The notes: generated by a model from the letters alone, not told the origin. A DNA stretch of 64,000 bases from Hymenobacter siberiensis (GCF_018967865.2 NZ_JAHLZY020000001.1:1736001-1800000), one strand, 5' to 3'; counted from the stretch's first letter, positions 24,179-32,886 are shown. Made by a program: numbers and translations.

Positions 24179-25834
24179 TTATAGTGATGCCTTCTGCGCC
24201 AGCTTCACGGCTTCGTACATATCCACCACGCCGCCGGTTACGGACAGCGTCGAGAAATCGACCTGCTTCTCGCCGCCGGGCGTCTGCACTTTGGTGTGGT
24301 GCACCTGGGCCGACTGCATGATGATGCGCTTCAAATCGACCGCCGTGAGCTTGGGGAAGTATGATTTCAGGACTGCTGCCACGCCGGCCGTGACGGGCGA
24401 GGCCATGCTGGTGCCGCTTTCGTTGCCGTAGGTGCTGCCGGGCAGCGTGCTGTAGATGCCCACGCCGGGCGCGAACACATCAACGCCCTTTTTGCTGTAG
24501 TTCGAGAAATCGGCGGTCAGGTTCACGTTGTCCTTCGGGCCGGATGCGCCCACCGTGAGCAGGTTCGGGATGGTGGTGTTGTTCAGGTAGAACGAGGCCG
24601 GGTAGTTGTCGGCCACGTCGAGGTTGTGGTTTTCGTTGCCGGCGGCGTGCACCAGCAGCACGCCTTTCTGAGCAGCGTATTTATAGGCCGCTTCCACGGC
24701 GGGGCGCTGGGGCGAGAATTCCTTGCCGAAGCTCATGTTGATAATCTGCGCGCCGTTGTCTACGGCGTAGCGGATGGCGTTGGCAATGTCCTTGTCGCGC
24801 TCATCGCCGTCGGGCACGGCCCGCACCATCATGATGCGCACCGGGTCGGGGGCGAGGCCCATGATGCCGAGGTTGTTGGTGCGCACCGCCGCGATAATGC
24901 CCGAAACGTGGGTACCGTGCATGGGGTCGGGGCCGTGGAGGTCGTTGTTGCCGTAGAAGCGCTGACTCATGTCCTCGGGGTCGTCCTTGATGATGTCGGC
25001 CCGGGGATTAAAGCTCAGGTTCAGCGAATTGTCCAGCATGCTGCGCTCCTGCTTCATGCCCTCGTTCAGTTCCTTGAGCAGGGCATCGGCATCGGCGGCC
25101 CCGGTCTGGCGCATCATGTCGAGCATGCCGGCCACGGCGCGTTTCAGGTTGGGGTCGCTGGTGTTGGCATTTTTGAGGGCGGTGGTGTCGAGCTTGTCGG
25201 TGCCCAGCGCCTGCTTCATGTTGGTCACCATCATGGTGAGAGGCCCCGACATTTCTTCGACCTGCTTGCTGCGCTCGGTTTCCTCCTTGAGGCGGGCCGA
25301 ATACGCTTTCTCGGCCTTCTGATAGAGCGCGTAAGTAGCCTTGTCGGCCGGCTTCACGGTCTTGGCCGTGATGCCCTTGAAGCGCTTGCGGCCGGCGGCC
25401 ACAATGCGCGTCATCTCCAGGGTTTCGGCGTTCACGTTGCGGCCGTCGGCCCCGCCGAGGAAGTTCCAGCCGTGCACGTCGTCGATGTAGCCGTTCTTAT
25501 CGTCGTCGATGCCGTTGCCGGGAATTTCACCCCGGTTCACCCACAGCACGGGCTTGAGGTCGACGTGGGCCGTGTCAATCCCGGAGTCAATGACGGCCAC
25601 GATAACGGGCGTTGGAATCAGGTTTTTCAGAATTTCGGCGTAGGCGCGGGTGGCCCCCACGCCGGGCACGTTGTCGAGCTGCGGGTCTTTGAGGTACCAC
25701 TGGGCGGCGCTCATATCGCCGGTGGGGGTGGCGGGAGTGGGGGAGGGTGCATTCACCGCCTGGGCCTGGACCAAGGCGGGCAGCGCCAATAAGGCCAGCG
25801 AAAGCGACCAGCGGCGGAAGGGAAGAATCGTCAT
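24179..25834 (-). CDS. S8 family (subtilisin-like) serine protease
   Basis: A 551-residue secreted subtilase with signal peptide MTILPFRRWSLSLALLALPA to VQAQ. The triad is Asp83 in VIDSGIDTAH, His309 in MHGTHVSG, and Ser476 in SGTSMASPVTAG; the oxyanion Asn is in HAAGNENH. The Asp-His distance of 226 residues is much larger than in simple subtilisins: an insertion of roughly 150 residues, largely charged and helical (AEKAYSARLKEETERSKQ), sits between them. That pattern occurs in Bacteroidota cell-envelope subtilases. No T9SS domain is seen, so it is probably periplasmic. The start at 25834 gives a proper signal peptide; the longer in-frame reading to 26065 is rejected. Confidence 0.9.
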   Translation of the reverse strand: MTILPFRRWSLSLALLALPALVQAQAVNAPSPTPATPTGDMSAAQWYLKDPQLDNVPGVGATRAYAEILKNLIPTPVIVAVIDSGIDTAHVDLKPVLWVNRGEIPGNGIDDDKNGYIDDVHGWNFLGGADGRNVNAETLEMTRIVAAGRKRFKGITAKTVKPADKATYALYQKAEKAYSARLKEETERSKQVEEMSGPLTMMVTNMKQALGTDKLDTTALKNANTSDPNLKRAVAGMLDMMRQTGAADADALLKELNEGMKQERSMLDNSLNLSFNPRADIIKDDPEDMSQRFYGNNDLHGPDPMHGTHVSGIIAAVRTNNLGIMGLAPDPVRIMMVRAVPDGDERDKDIANAIRYAVDNGAQIINMSFGKEFSPQRPAVEAAYKYAAQKGVLLVHAAGNENHNLDVADNYPASFYLNNTTIPNLLTVGASGPKDNVNLTADFSNYSKKGVDVFAPGVGIYSTLPGSTYGNESGTSMASPVTAGVAAVLKSYFPKLTAVDLKRIIMQSAQVHHTKVQTPGGEKQVDFSTLSVTGGVVDMYEAVKLAQKASL

Positions 25835-25946
25835 AAACAAAGGAAGTGGCCGCAAGTGGGCAGCCGGTGTGGGTGATAAACCGATTTTCACACAAATGAA
25901 GTTCAGCCGCGCCAAAGACGCACCCGTCCGGCCCGATGTTGCGCCG

Positions 25947-26345
25947 CTAGGCGACCGGCGCGGGCGTGGGCAGCCCCACCACCACCAGCAACAGGGCATC
26001 TTCGGCGGCGCGGGTGAGGTGCCAGTAGCGCCAGAGGCTGCGGTATTCCCATGTGAGCAGGTCAAATTCGCCGAGGCGCACGGCCACGCGGGCGGCGGCC
26101 CGGGCGGGCAGTCCGGATGCTTCGGCCAGCTCGGCGGTGGTGCGCTCGGGGTGCTGCATCAGGGCCAGCAGCATCAGGCTTTGGCGCAGACGGCCGCGCT
26201 TGTCGCGCACTTTATAGGTCTTCAGCAGCCAGTTTTCGAGGCGGGCCTGCACGGCGGCGGGCTCCTGGCTGAGTGGGGGCGGTGGCGGCGGGTTGTCGCG
26301 CTCGGCCACGCGGCGGGCAAAGGCGGCGGGTAGGGTTTCGGGCAT
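25947..26345 (-). CDS. small winged-helix-like putative DNA-binding protein
   Basis: A 132-residue soluble protein from ATG at 26345 (MPETLPAAFARRVAERD); an in-frame ATG at 26372 is possible. After a Pro-rich run (PPPPPPLSQEP) there is a helical region LENWLLKTYKVRDKRGRLRQ, followed by LMLLALMQHPERTTAELAEASGLPARAAARVAVRLGEFDLLTWEY. This has the rhythm of a winged helix: helix, turn-helix with TTAELAEASGL, recognition helix, and a strand-like wing. I do not recognise a named family. The 21-bp repeat array begins immediately upstream of its start, which makes an operator relation plausible but unproven. Confidence 0.6.
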   Translation of the reverse strand: MPETLPAAFARRVAERDNPPPPPPLSQEPAAVQARLENWLLKTYKVRDKRGRLRQSLMLLALMQHPERTTAELAEASGLPARAAARVAVRLGEFDLLTWEYRSLWRYWHLTRAAEDALLLVVVGLPTPAPVA

Positions 26346-26371
26346 AGCGTATTGATGGAAATGTAAATCCA

Positions 26372-26623
26372 CGGGCTAATTTAATTCAATTTCAGGCTAA
26401 GTAATTGCAACACCTGGCTAATTAACTACATAAACCGGCTAATTAGTTAAAATACCTGGCTAATTAATCGCAGAATCTGGCTGAATAACTACTAAACCAA
26501 GCTGATTAATTGCAATGCCTGGCTAACTAGCCGCAATATCTGGTTAACTAGCCAAAATGTCTGGCTAATTAACTACAATGTTTGGCTAACTAACCACAAC
26601 ACCTGGCTAAATAACTGCTCCCG
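26372..26623. repeat. 12-unit non-coding array with exact 21-bp period
   Basis: Twelve degenerate units share the core GGCTAAnTAA. The core starts at 26374, 26395, 26416, 26437, 26458, 26479, 26500, 26521, 26542, 26563, 26584 and 26605, every step exactly 21 bp (two helical turns). The rough consensus is CTGGCTAATTAACTACAATAC. Some units contain a dyad such as GGCTAACTAGCC. Units differ at many positions, yet spacing never slips. Every reading frame is closed by stops somewhere in the array, so it is not a coding repeat. It is strongly AT-rich against its surroundings and lies between the divergent genes at 25947-26345 and 26840-29491. Confidence 0.9.
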
Positions 26624-26644
26624 TACTGTTGCGCGACCGTGCGC

Positions 26645-26791
26645 CCCGTTGCTGGCGCGCGTCTGCGACACGTGCCGACCGGCCCCGAGCCTCTGGCTCG
26701 GGTAAGGGGTTACGTATGGCAGCGTCTTCATTGCCCGAGCCACAGGCTCACCGCCAGTCAGCACGTGTCGCAGACGTGCGCCAGCAACGGG
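26645..26791. repeat. long inverted-repeat element with inner hairpins
   Basis: Arms of 31 bp, 26645-26675 and 26761-26791, begin CCCGTTGCTGGCGC and have one mismatch. Inside are a local hairpin CCGAGCCTCTGGCTCGG (26685-26701) and a related half-site CCCGAGCCACAGGCTCA. It lies between the 21-bp array and the PIG-L gene. It is probably another dispersed element, although no second copy is in the window. Confidence 0.75.
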
Positions 26792-26839
26792 AGGGCCGGC
26801 GGCTGGTAACTTCACGCCCTCAACCCCGGTTTCCCGCGC

Positions 26840-29491
26840 ATGTTCCGACTCCTCCGCCCCATTGCCGTCCTCACGGCATTCCTCACTCTTCATTCCTCAT
26901 TCTTCATTGAGACGAAGGCCCAAACGCCGAAGTCCTACACTTCCTCCGAAATCCTGCTGGGTCTCAAGAAGCTCAACGTCCTCGGTTCGGTGATGTACAT
27001 CGCCGCCCACCCCGACGACGAAAATACCCGCCTCATCGCCTACATGGCCAACGAGCGCCTGCTCGAAACCAGCTACCTGAGCGCCACCCGCGGCGACGGC
27101 GGCCAGAACCTCATCGGCCCCGAGCTGCGCGAGGGCCTCGGCGTGATTCGCACGCAGGAGCTGCTCGCGGCCCGGCGGCTCGACGGCGGCCGGCAGTTCT
27201 TCACCCGCGCCAACGACTTCGGCTTCTCCAAAACCTCCGACGAAACCTTTCGCATCTGGGACAAGGAGCAGGTGCTCGCCGACATGGTGTGGGTCATCCG
27301 CCAGCGCCGGCCCGATGTGCTCATCACCCGCTTTCCGCCCGATGCCCGCGCCGGCCACGGCCACCACCAGGCCAGCGCCATCCTCGCTGCCGAAGCCTTC
27401 GACGCCGCCGGCGACCCCAAGCGCTTCCCCGAACAGCTCCAGTACGTGCAAGCCTGGCAGCCCAAGCGCCTGCTTTGGAACACCGGCAGCTTCTTCGTGA
27501 AGCCCGGCGACAACATGGACGGCTACCTCCGGCTCGATGCCGGCGGCTACAACCCCCTGCTGGGCCAGAGCTACGGCGAAATCGCGGCCCGCAGCCGCTC
27601 CAACCACCGCAGCCAGGGCTTCGGCTCGGCCGCCCAGCGGGGCGAGGCGCTGGAGTATTTCCAGCTGGTGAAAGGCGCGCCGGCCACCAAAGACCTGTTC
27701 GAAGGCGTGGACCAGAGCTGGAACCGGGTGCCCGGCGGCGCGGCCGTGGGCAAGCTCATCGAGGAGGTGATTCGCAAGTATGACCCGAGCAACCCCAGCG
27801 CGAGTGTAGCGGGGCTACTGAAGGTGCGGGCAGCACTTGCAACAAAGCCAATTTCTTGGAGCGGCAATGCTCCAGACTTGTCCTTCTGGAAAACGGAAAA
27901 AACACAACAGGTAGAAAGTCTGATTAAAAACTGTCTTGGATTGGGGTTAGAAGCTACTGCAACGCAAGTTTCTGTTGCTGAAGGTCACGCCTTTCAAGGG
28001 GGACAATCTTTTCAGGTGAACCTAGAGGTAATAAACAAGTCTCATGTCCCGGTTACCGTTACCAGCATTCATGGACTAGGTTTTACGTATGATAGTGCGC
28101 TTGTTCTACCGTTCAATAAACTAATTAGCATTAAGAGAAAGGGTGAAGCAGGCTTTTCTGGTAAGGAGACACAACCATACTGGTTGCAGATTCCGGGTTC
28201 TATTGGTATGTATTCGGTGCCAGAATCGCTAAGTTTTCCTTTTAGCGAAGGTGCAGCTGTGTTAATGGCTCAATCGAAAGCTGGTGTCAGCCAGTTACCA
28301 GCCGACGAGCCTACCGGAAGTTTTGGCTACATGCTTTGGCGACAATCCTTAATAGGAATGCCTGAAAATCCGCCGGCAGGTGGTGTTTGTTTCATAGTAC
28401 AAGTAAATGGGAGTAGGTTATTCTATTCCGTCCCCGTCCAATACAAGCACACCGACCCCGTGCTGGGCGAACTCTACCAGCCGCTGGCCGTGGTGCCGCC
28501 CGTGCTAGTGAACCTGCCGCCCGCCCGTTCCTACGTCTTCGCCGATGCCCAGCCCAAGACCGTGCCCGTCACGCTGCGGGCCGGGCGCGCCGGGGTGAGC
28601 GGCAGTCTGGCCCTGGCCCTGCCCGCCGGCTGGAAGTGCGAGCCCGCCACCGTCCCTTTCGCCCTCGCCGCCAAAGACGAGGAGCTGACCGTGAACTTCC
28701 AGGTGCAGCCCCTGGCCGGGGCAGCGCCCGGCCGCGCCGAGCTGCGGGCATCTGCCACCGTGGCCGGCCAGGCCTACGCCCGCGGCATCCAGAAGATTGA
28801 GTACCCGCACATCCCCACGCAGTTCCTCTTCCCCGAGGCCGTGGCCCCGCTGGTGAAGCTCGACCTGAAGCGGCGCGGCCAGAACGTGGCCTACCTCATG
28901 GGTGCCGGCGACGAAGTGCCCGACGCCCTGCGCCAAATCGGCTACACCGTCACCCTGCTCAAGCCCGAGGAAATCAGCGCCGCTCGCCTCAAGGAGTTCG
29001 ATGCGCTGGTGGTCGGCATCCGCGCCTACAACACCGTCGAGGCCCTGAAAACCAAGCAGCCCGACATCCTCAAATACATCGAACAGGGCGGCAACGTGGT
29101 GGTGCAGTACGTGGTCGACCGCGGCACGGTGCTGCCCGAAATCGGCCCCTATCCCATGACACTTTCCCGCGACCGGGTCACGGTGGAAGACGCCCCCGTG
29201 ACGCTCTCGAAGCACCCGCTGCTGGCCGCCCCCAACAAAATCACCGAGCAGGATTTCAAAGGCTGGGTGCAGGAGCAGGGCCTCTACTACCCCTCGAAGT
29301 GGGACCCGAAATACCAGACCGTGATTTCCAGCAGCGACCCCGGCGAGGCGGCCAAGGAAAGCGCCATTCTGGTCACGGACTACGGCAAGGGCCACTACAT
29401 CTACACGGGCCTGTCGCTGTTCCGGGAGCTGCCGGCGGGCGTGCCGGGGGCGTACCGGCTGATTACGAACATGATTTCGTACGGGAAGTAG
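26840..29491 (+). CDS. PIG-L family deacetylase
   Basis: An 883-residue secreted protein. The signal peptide is about residues 1-28 (FRLLRPIAVLTAFLTLHSSF). The N-terminal LmbE/PIG-L catalytic domain has AHPDDE at 56-61, ATRGDGGQN near 83, and HGHHQAS near 176. These bind zinc and hydrolyse N-acetylglucosamine-type amides. The middle and C-terminal parts are beta-rich and end in a ThuA/GATase-like region (DALVVGIRAYNT, VVVQYVVDRG, HYIYTGLSLFRELP). Bases 27840-28440 are clearly AT-richer than both flanks, as if the middle third had been replaced. The sugar substrate is unknown. The start at 26840 gives a good signal peptide. Confidence 0.85.
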   Translation: MFRLLRPIAVLTAFLTLHSSFFIETKAQTPKSYTSSEILLGLKKLNVLGSVMYIAAHPDDENTRLIAYMANERLLETSYLSATRGDGGQNLIGPELREGLGVIRTQELLAARRLDGGRQFFTRANDFGFSKTSDETFRIWDKEQVLADMVWVIRQRRPDVLITRFPPDARAGHGHHQASAILAAEAFDAAGDPKRFPEQLQYVQAWQPKRLLWNTGSFFVKPGDNMDGYLRLDAGGYNPLLGQSYGEIAARSRSNHRSQGFGSAAQRGEALEYFQLVKGAPATKDLFEGVDQSWNRVPGGAAVGKLIEEVIRKYDPSNPSASVAGLLKVRAALATKPISWSGNAPDLSFWKTEKTQQVESLIKNCLGLGLEATATQVSVAEGHAFQGGQSFQVNLEVINKSHVPVTVTSIHGLGFTYDSALVLPFNKLISIKRKGEAGFSGKETQPYWLQIPGSIGMYSVPESLSFPFSEGAAVLMAQSKAGVSQLPADEPTGSFGYMLWRQSLIGMPENPPAGGVCFIVQVNGSRLFYSVPVQYKHTDPVLGELYQPLAVVPPVLVNLPPARSYVFADAQPKTVPVTLRAGRAGVSGSLALALPAGWKCEPATVPFALAAKDEELTVNFQVQPLAGAAPGRAELRASATVAGQAYARGIQKIEYPHIPTQFLFPEAVAPLVKLDLKRRGQNVAYLMGAGDEVPDALRQIGYTVTLLKPEEISAARLKEFDALVVGIRAYNTVEALKTKQPDILKYIEQGGNVVVQYVVDRGTVLPEIGPYPMTLSRDRVTVEDAPVTLSKHPLLAAPNKITEQDFKGWVQEQGLYYPSKWDPKYQTVISSSDPGEAAKESAILVTDYGKGHYIYTGLSLFRELPAGVPGAYRLITNMISYGK

Positions 29492-29495
29492 CGCA

Positions 29496-29600
29496 GTAGA
29501 GACGCATATTTGCGTCTCGTCGTTGAACGAGCGGAACTGCGCCGACAACCCACAGACTTAACAACATCAGCAACGACGAGACGCAAGTATGCGTCTCTAC
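29496..29600. repeat. dispersed inverted repeat, GTAGAGACGCAT family
   Basis: Arms of 29 bp (29496-29524 and 29572-29600, one mismatch) start five bases after the PIG-L stop and end 13 bases before the GTG of the aspartate kinase gene. The arms themselves contain GACGCATATTTGCGTC, a smaller palindrome. A related, more diverged copy lies at 31731-31817. Confidence 0.85.
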
Positions 29601-29613
29601 ATGCAACACACCC

Positions 29614-30990
29614 GTGCTCACAGTAGAAAAAATCGGCGGCACCTCGATGACCGCCTTCGCCGACGTCCTCGACAACATCATCTTCCACGGCCGCGAGGGC
29701 GCGAAGCTGTACAACCGCATTTTCGTGGTGTCAGCCTACGCCAACGTCACCAACTGGCTGCTCGAAAACAAGAAAACCGGCGCTCCCGGCGTGTATCACC
29801 ACATCACCCAGGGCCAGGAGTTTAGCCGGCCGCTGCAGGACGTGGCTGCCCAGCTCAAAGAGCTGAACCAGCAGTACGAGCCGCTGGGTCTCGATTTGGC
29901 TGTGGCCGATGCCTTCATCCAGCAGCGCATCGACCAGGCCCAGACCTATCTCGAAAGCCTGGTGAACGTGCTGGCCTCCGGCTACGTCAACAGCGTGAAT
30001 ATCCTGCAGGCCGCGCGTGAAATCCTAGCCTCGATAGGGGAGGCCCACTCGGCTTTCAACTCCGTGAATATCCTGCAAAACCGGGGCGTGCACGCCACCC
30101 TGGTCGACCTCAGCGGCTTCGACGACGCCCAGCCGCTGACCATTGACGAGCGCATCCGGCAGGCGTTTACGGACATTGATTTTCCGCGCACCATCAGCAT
30201 TGCCACCGGCTACACCAAGGGTACCGAGGGCATTATGCGCGAGTTTGACCGGGGTTATTCGGAAGTCACCTTCAGCAAGATTGCCGTGGCCGTGCGGCCC
30301 CAGGAGGCCATTATTCACAAGGAATACCACCTGAGCTCCGCCGACCCTAACCTGGTGGGCGTGGACCAGTGCCACCCCATCGGCTTTACCAACTACGACG
30401 TGGCCGACCAGCTCGCCGACGTGGGCATGGAGGCTATTCACCCCAAAGCCTCGAAGCCGCTGGAGATAAACGCCATCGACCTGCGCATCAAAAATACCTT
30501 CGAGCCCGAGCATCCCGGCACCCTCATCACCCGCGACTACATCTCGCCCACCAAGCGCATCGAAGTCATCACGGGCACCGAGAAAGTCGTCATAATCGAC
30601 ATTCACGACCCGCTGATGGTGGGCGCGGCCGGCTTCGACCTGCACCTGATGCAGGTGTTTTTCAACCTCGGGGTGAGCTACATCTTCAAGGCCACCAGTG
30701 CCAATAGCATTTCGCTGCTCATCTGGGAAAAGGACCTCAAGCCGCAGCTCGTGGCCGCCCTGGAAGCCAAGTACGAGAACGTGACCGTCCAGCCGGCCGC
30801 CCTGGTCTGCCTCATCGGCTCCAATATTGATGAGCCCGGCCTGCTGGCCCGCGCCGCCGGGGCCCTGGCCGATGCGGGCATCAACATCCGTAGCGCCGGC
30901 TTTGCGCTGCGCAAGGTCAATATCCAGTTCATCGTGGGCCGCGAGGATTACAAAACGGCCATCATCGCCCTGAATCGGGCGCTGGGGTAG
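29614..30990 (+). CDS. aspartate kinase
   Basis: A 458-residue aspartokinase catalysing ATP-dependent phosphorylation of aspartate, the entry to lysine, threonine and methionine synthesis. The start VEKIGGTSM corresponds to the KFGGTS nucleotide motif. The kinase core includes GYTKGTEGIM in place of the usual GF.G.., FSKIAVAVRPQEAIIHKEYH, and MEAIHPKASKPLEIN, where the family has LHP.A. Two ACT domains follow, the second with CLIGSNIDEPGLLARAAGAL, probably for feedback control. This is the divergent Bacteroidota form with the KIGGTSM start. The GTG at 29614 is the only suitable start; there is no in-frame ATG before the motif. A hairpin repeat lies directly upstream. Confidence 0.88.
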   Translation: MLTVEKIGGTSMTAFADVLDNIIFHGREGAKLYNRIFVVSAYANVTNWLLENKKTGAPGVYHHITQGQEFSRPLQDVAAQLKELNQQYEPLGLDLAVADAFIQQRIDQAQTYLESLVNVLASGYVNSVNILQAAREILASIGEAHSAFNSVNILQNRGVHATLVDLSGFDDAQPLTIDERIRQAFTDIDFPRTISIATGYTKGTEGIMREFDRGYSEVTFSKIAVAVRPQEAIIHKEYHLSSADPNLVGVDQCHPIGFTNYDVADQLADVGMEAIHPKASKPLEINAIDLRIKNTFEPEHPGTLITRDYISPTKRIEVITGTEKVVIIDIHDPLMVGAAGFDLHLMQVFFNLGVSYIFKATSANSISLLIWEKDLKPQLVAALEAKYENVTVQPAALVCLIGSNIDEPGLLARAAGALADAGINIRSAGFALRKVNIQFIVGREDYKTAIIALNRALG

Positions 30991-30992
30991 CA

Positions 30993-31083
30993 GTAGCGCG
31001 GACTTTTAGTCCGCGAGTAACAAGCCGTGAAAAATTGTTCCTGCCACGCCCGTTTGGATTCGCGGACTAAAAGTCCGCGCTAC
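30993..31083. repeat. dispersed inverted repeat, GTAGCGCGGACT family
   Basis: Perfect 24-bp arms (30993-31016 and 31060-31083) start two bases after the aspartate kinase stop codon and end five bases before the start of the next gene. The same word forms the short hairpin at 2601-2628. Confidence 0.85.
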
Positions 31084-31088
31084 GACTT

Positions 31089-31730
31089 ATGACCTTCCGC
31101 CAGTTCCTCGCTTTCACGGCTCTCACGCTACCCGCCTGCGCCCTGCTGATAGTGTTCGGCGACCAGCCGCTGGCCCGGTTCATTCACGGGCATTTCGGCG
31201 GCGCGGCCCCGTTTTTCGCCACCCTCACGGCCACCGCCGATAAAATCCACGATGCGCTGATGATGCATGTTGTGGGCCTGCCCATCATCTTCCTGGCGTT
31301 GGGGCTGGCCTTCGCAGTGGGCCGCTATGGGCTGAAAAGACGCGGGGCCACTATCTTTCTCATCCTGTTGCTCACCCACGAGTTCAGCATGGTGCTGGCC
31401 AACGTGCTGAAGGGCACAGTGCACCGCCTGCGGCCCGAAGTGCTGTTTGGCACGGGCTACGCGGGCACGGGTCTGTGGGCCACCGGCCCGCACAATGACT
31501 CGTTCCCTTCTACGCACACTGCTACTTATTTCAGCCTGTTTTGGCCGCTGGCGGTGGCTTTTCCGAAGTATCGGGGGCCGCTGCTGGTGCTGCCGGGCCT
31601 CATTGCGCTGGGCCGGCTGGTGCTGGGCGCGCACTACCTCAGCGACGTGTGGTTTTCCATCTGGCTGGTGGTGGCGCTCACGTTTTTGTTCGGCCTGCTG
31701 GATAGTCCGCGTAAAACAGCTGTGATATAA
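31089..31730 (+). CDS. PAP2-family membrane phosphatase
   Basis: A 213-residue integral membrane protein with about five or six helices. The three phosphatase motifs of the PAP2 family are present as KGTVHRLRP, PSTHTAT (the usual PSGH with Thr for Gly) and GRLVLGAHYLSDV (usual SR.....H...D with Gly for Ser). The catalytic His pair and Asp are therefore kept. Such enzymes remove phosphate from lipid phosphates such as phosphatidate or undecaprenyl pyrophosphate at the outer face of the inner membrane. Substrate cannot be told from sequence. Hairpin repeats bound it on both sides. Confidence 0.85.
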   Translation: MTFRQFLAFTALTLPACALLIVFGDQPLARFIHGHFGGAAPFFATLTATADKIHDALMMHVVGLPIIFLALGLAFAVGRYGLKRRGATIFLILLLTHEFSMVLANVLKGTVHRLRPEVLFGTGYAGTGLWATGPHNDSFPSTHTATYFSLFWPLAVAFPKYRGPLLVLPGLIALGRLVLGAHYLSDVWFSIWLVVALTFLFGLLDSPRKTAVI

Positions 31731-31817
31731 CGACGCATTCTTGCGTTTCGGCGTTGAACGGCCTGCAAAGGGATAGCCAGATGATTCCGTCCAACGACAA
31801 GACGCAAGGATGCGTCG
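31731..31817. repeat. diverged inverted repeat, GACGCA family
   Basis: Arms of about 31 bases (from CGACGCATTCTTGCG on the left, ending GCAAGGATGCGTCG on the right) with several mismatches. The left arm shares GACGCAT, TGCGT and CGTTGAACG with the repeat at 29496-29600. It starts directly after the PAP2 stop codon. Confidence 0.7.
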
Positions 31818-31880
31818 CTACAACCTGCCAACTCCATTCCCGTTCAGCCCCAATCGGCGCGTGCCGGCCCTCGTTTTTGC

Positions 31881-32771
31881 ATGAATAAAATTCGCGTACT
31901 CTCCGCTGCTTCCCTGGCGCTTTTCCTGATAGCAATGCTGGCGGCCTGCACCGCCACTAAACCCGTAGCCAACCCCAAGCTGGTGGTGCTGGGCCACGCC
32001 GGCTCCGGTTTCTACACACCCATCAGCCCGTTCAATTTCCGGCCGCCGAGCAGCTGGCGCGGCATCCGGCGCGCCCTGCTGCGCGGGGCCGACGGCGTGG
32101 AAATCGACCTGCAAATGAGCCGCGATAGCGTGGTAATGCTCTACCACGACCAGCATTTGCAGGACGGCAGCACCGGCACCGGCTGCGTGAGCGAGCGCAC
32201 GGCCGCCGAAATCACTCAGTTGCGCTACAAAGGCGGCTTTCCCTACGACCTCATTCAGAAGGAACGGCCCATCACCTTCGATACCCTGCTGGCCCGCCTC
32301 AACCGCCGGCCCACGTTCCCCTTCATCCACCTCGATTTGCACGAGGACGACCAGTGCCTGCCCCCCGGCCGCCAGCACGAGCAGGTGCCGCTGCTGGTGC
32401 GCCAGATTGCCCGCACCCTCGCCCGCAACCACACACCGCTGGATAAAGTCCTGTTCATCACCCAGGAAGGTGCTACCGTGCGACTGGCCCGCGCTGCCAT
32501 GCCGGGCGTCCGCATCGGCCTCGAAATTGCTTCCGACGAATTTGCCTTCGGCCTGAAAGTGGCTAAAACGGAAAAGGTGCACACCGTGGTGCTCGATGCC
32601 GACCGTGTAACGCCCGAGCAAAGTGCCCAGGCTCACGCCGCCGGCCTGAAAGTGGTGGTGTTCGGCGGCCGCTCACCCAAAGACCTGCGCCGCGTACTGA
32701 AAACCCAGCCCGATGAGATTGAGGTAGATAACGTGAAGCGCCTGCTGATAATGCAGGGTCGGGGCCAGTAG
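31881..32771 (+). CDS. glycerophosphodiester phosphodiesterase-like lipoprotein
   Basis: A 296-residue lipoprotein: signal peptide and lipobox MLAAC (Cys23). The GDPD TIM-barrel motifs are LGHAGSG near residue 38 (usual HRG, here His-Ala-Gly), GADGVEIDLQMSRDSVVMLYHD with the metal-binding Glu and Asp, and a late EVDNVKR strand. Glycerophosphodiester phosphodiesterases release sn-glycerol 3-phosphate from deacylated phospholipids. The HAG variant and a shortened C-terminal half make this a diverged member, so activity is probable rather than certain. It would be membrane-anchored in the envelope. Confidence 0.8.
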   Translation: MNKIRVLSAASLALFLIAMLAACTATKPVANPKLVVLGHAGSGFYTPISPFNFRPPSSWRGIRRALLRGADGVEIDLQMSRDSVVMLYHDQHLQDGSTGTGCVSERTAAEITQLRYKGGFPYDLIQKERPITFDTLLARLNRRPTFPFIHLDLHEDDQCLPPGRQHEQVPLLVRQIARTLARNHTPLDKVLFITQEGATVRLARAAMPGVRIGLEIASDEFAFGLKVAKTEKVHTVVLDADRVTPEQSAQAHAAGLKVVVFGGRSPKDLRRVLKTQPDEIEVDNVKRLLIMQGRGQ

Positions 32772-32886
32772 CAGGGGAGCGTTGCAGAAGGCCGGCCATC
32801 AACCTGAAAAATGCGCGGGTTAAAGCTGTGTATTTGAGTGAGGCTTCTACCTTTACCGGCGTACTCCCACTCAAATCCTGCACTGC

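Noticed and set aside
26372..26623. The 21-bp array as a CRISPR array
   Set aside because: Units are contiguous 21-mers with no spacers between conserved repeats, and the sequence within units is degenerate; no cas genes are nearby.
26372..26623. The 21-bp array as a heptapeptide coding repeat
   Set aside because: 21 bp preserves frame and one forward frame reads WL-N-like heptads, but stops fall in units 1, 4 and 6; the minus frames also contain repeated TAG or TAA.
26629..26910. 93-codon open frame overlapping the start of the PIG-L gene
   Set aside because: It runs through an inverted repeat in a different frame and overlaps a clear signal peptide coding region.
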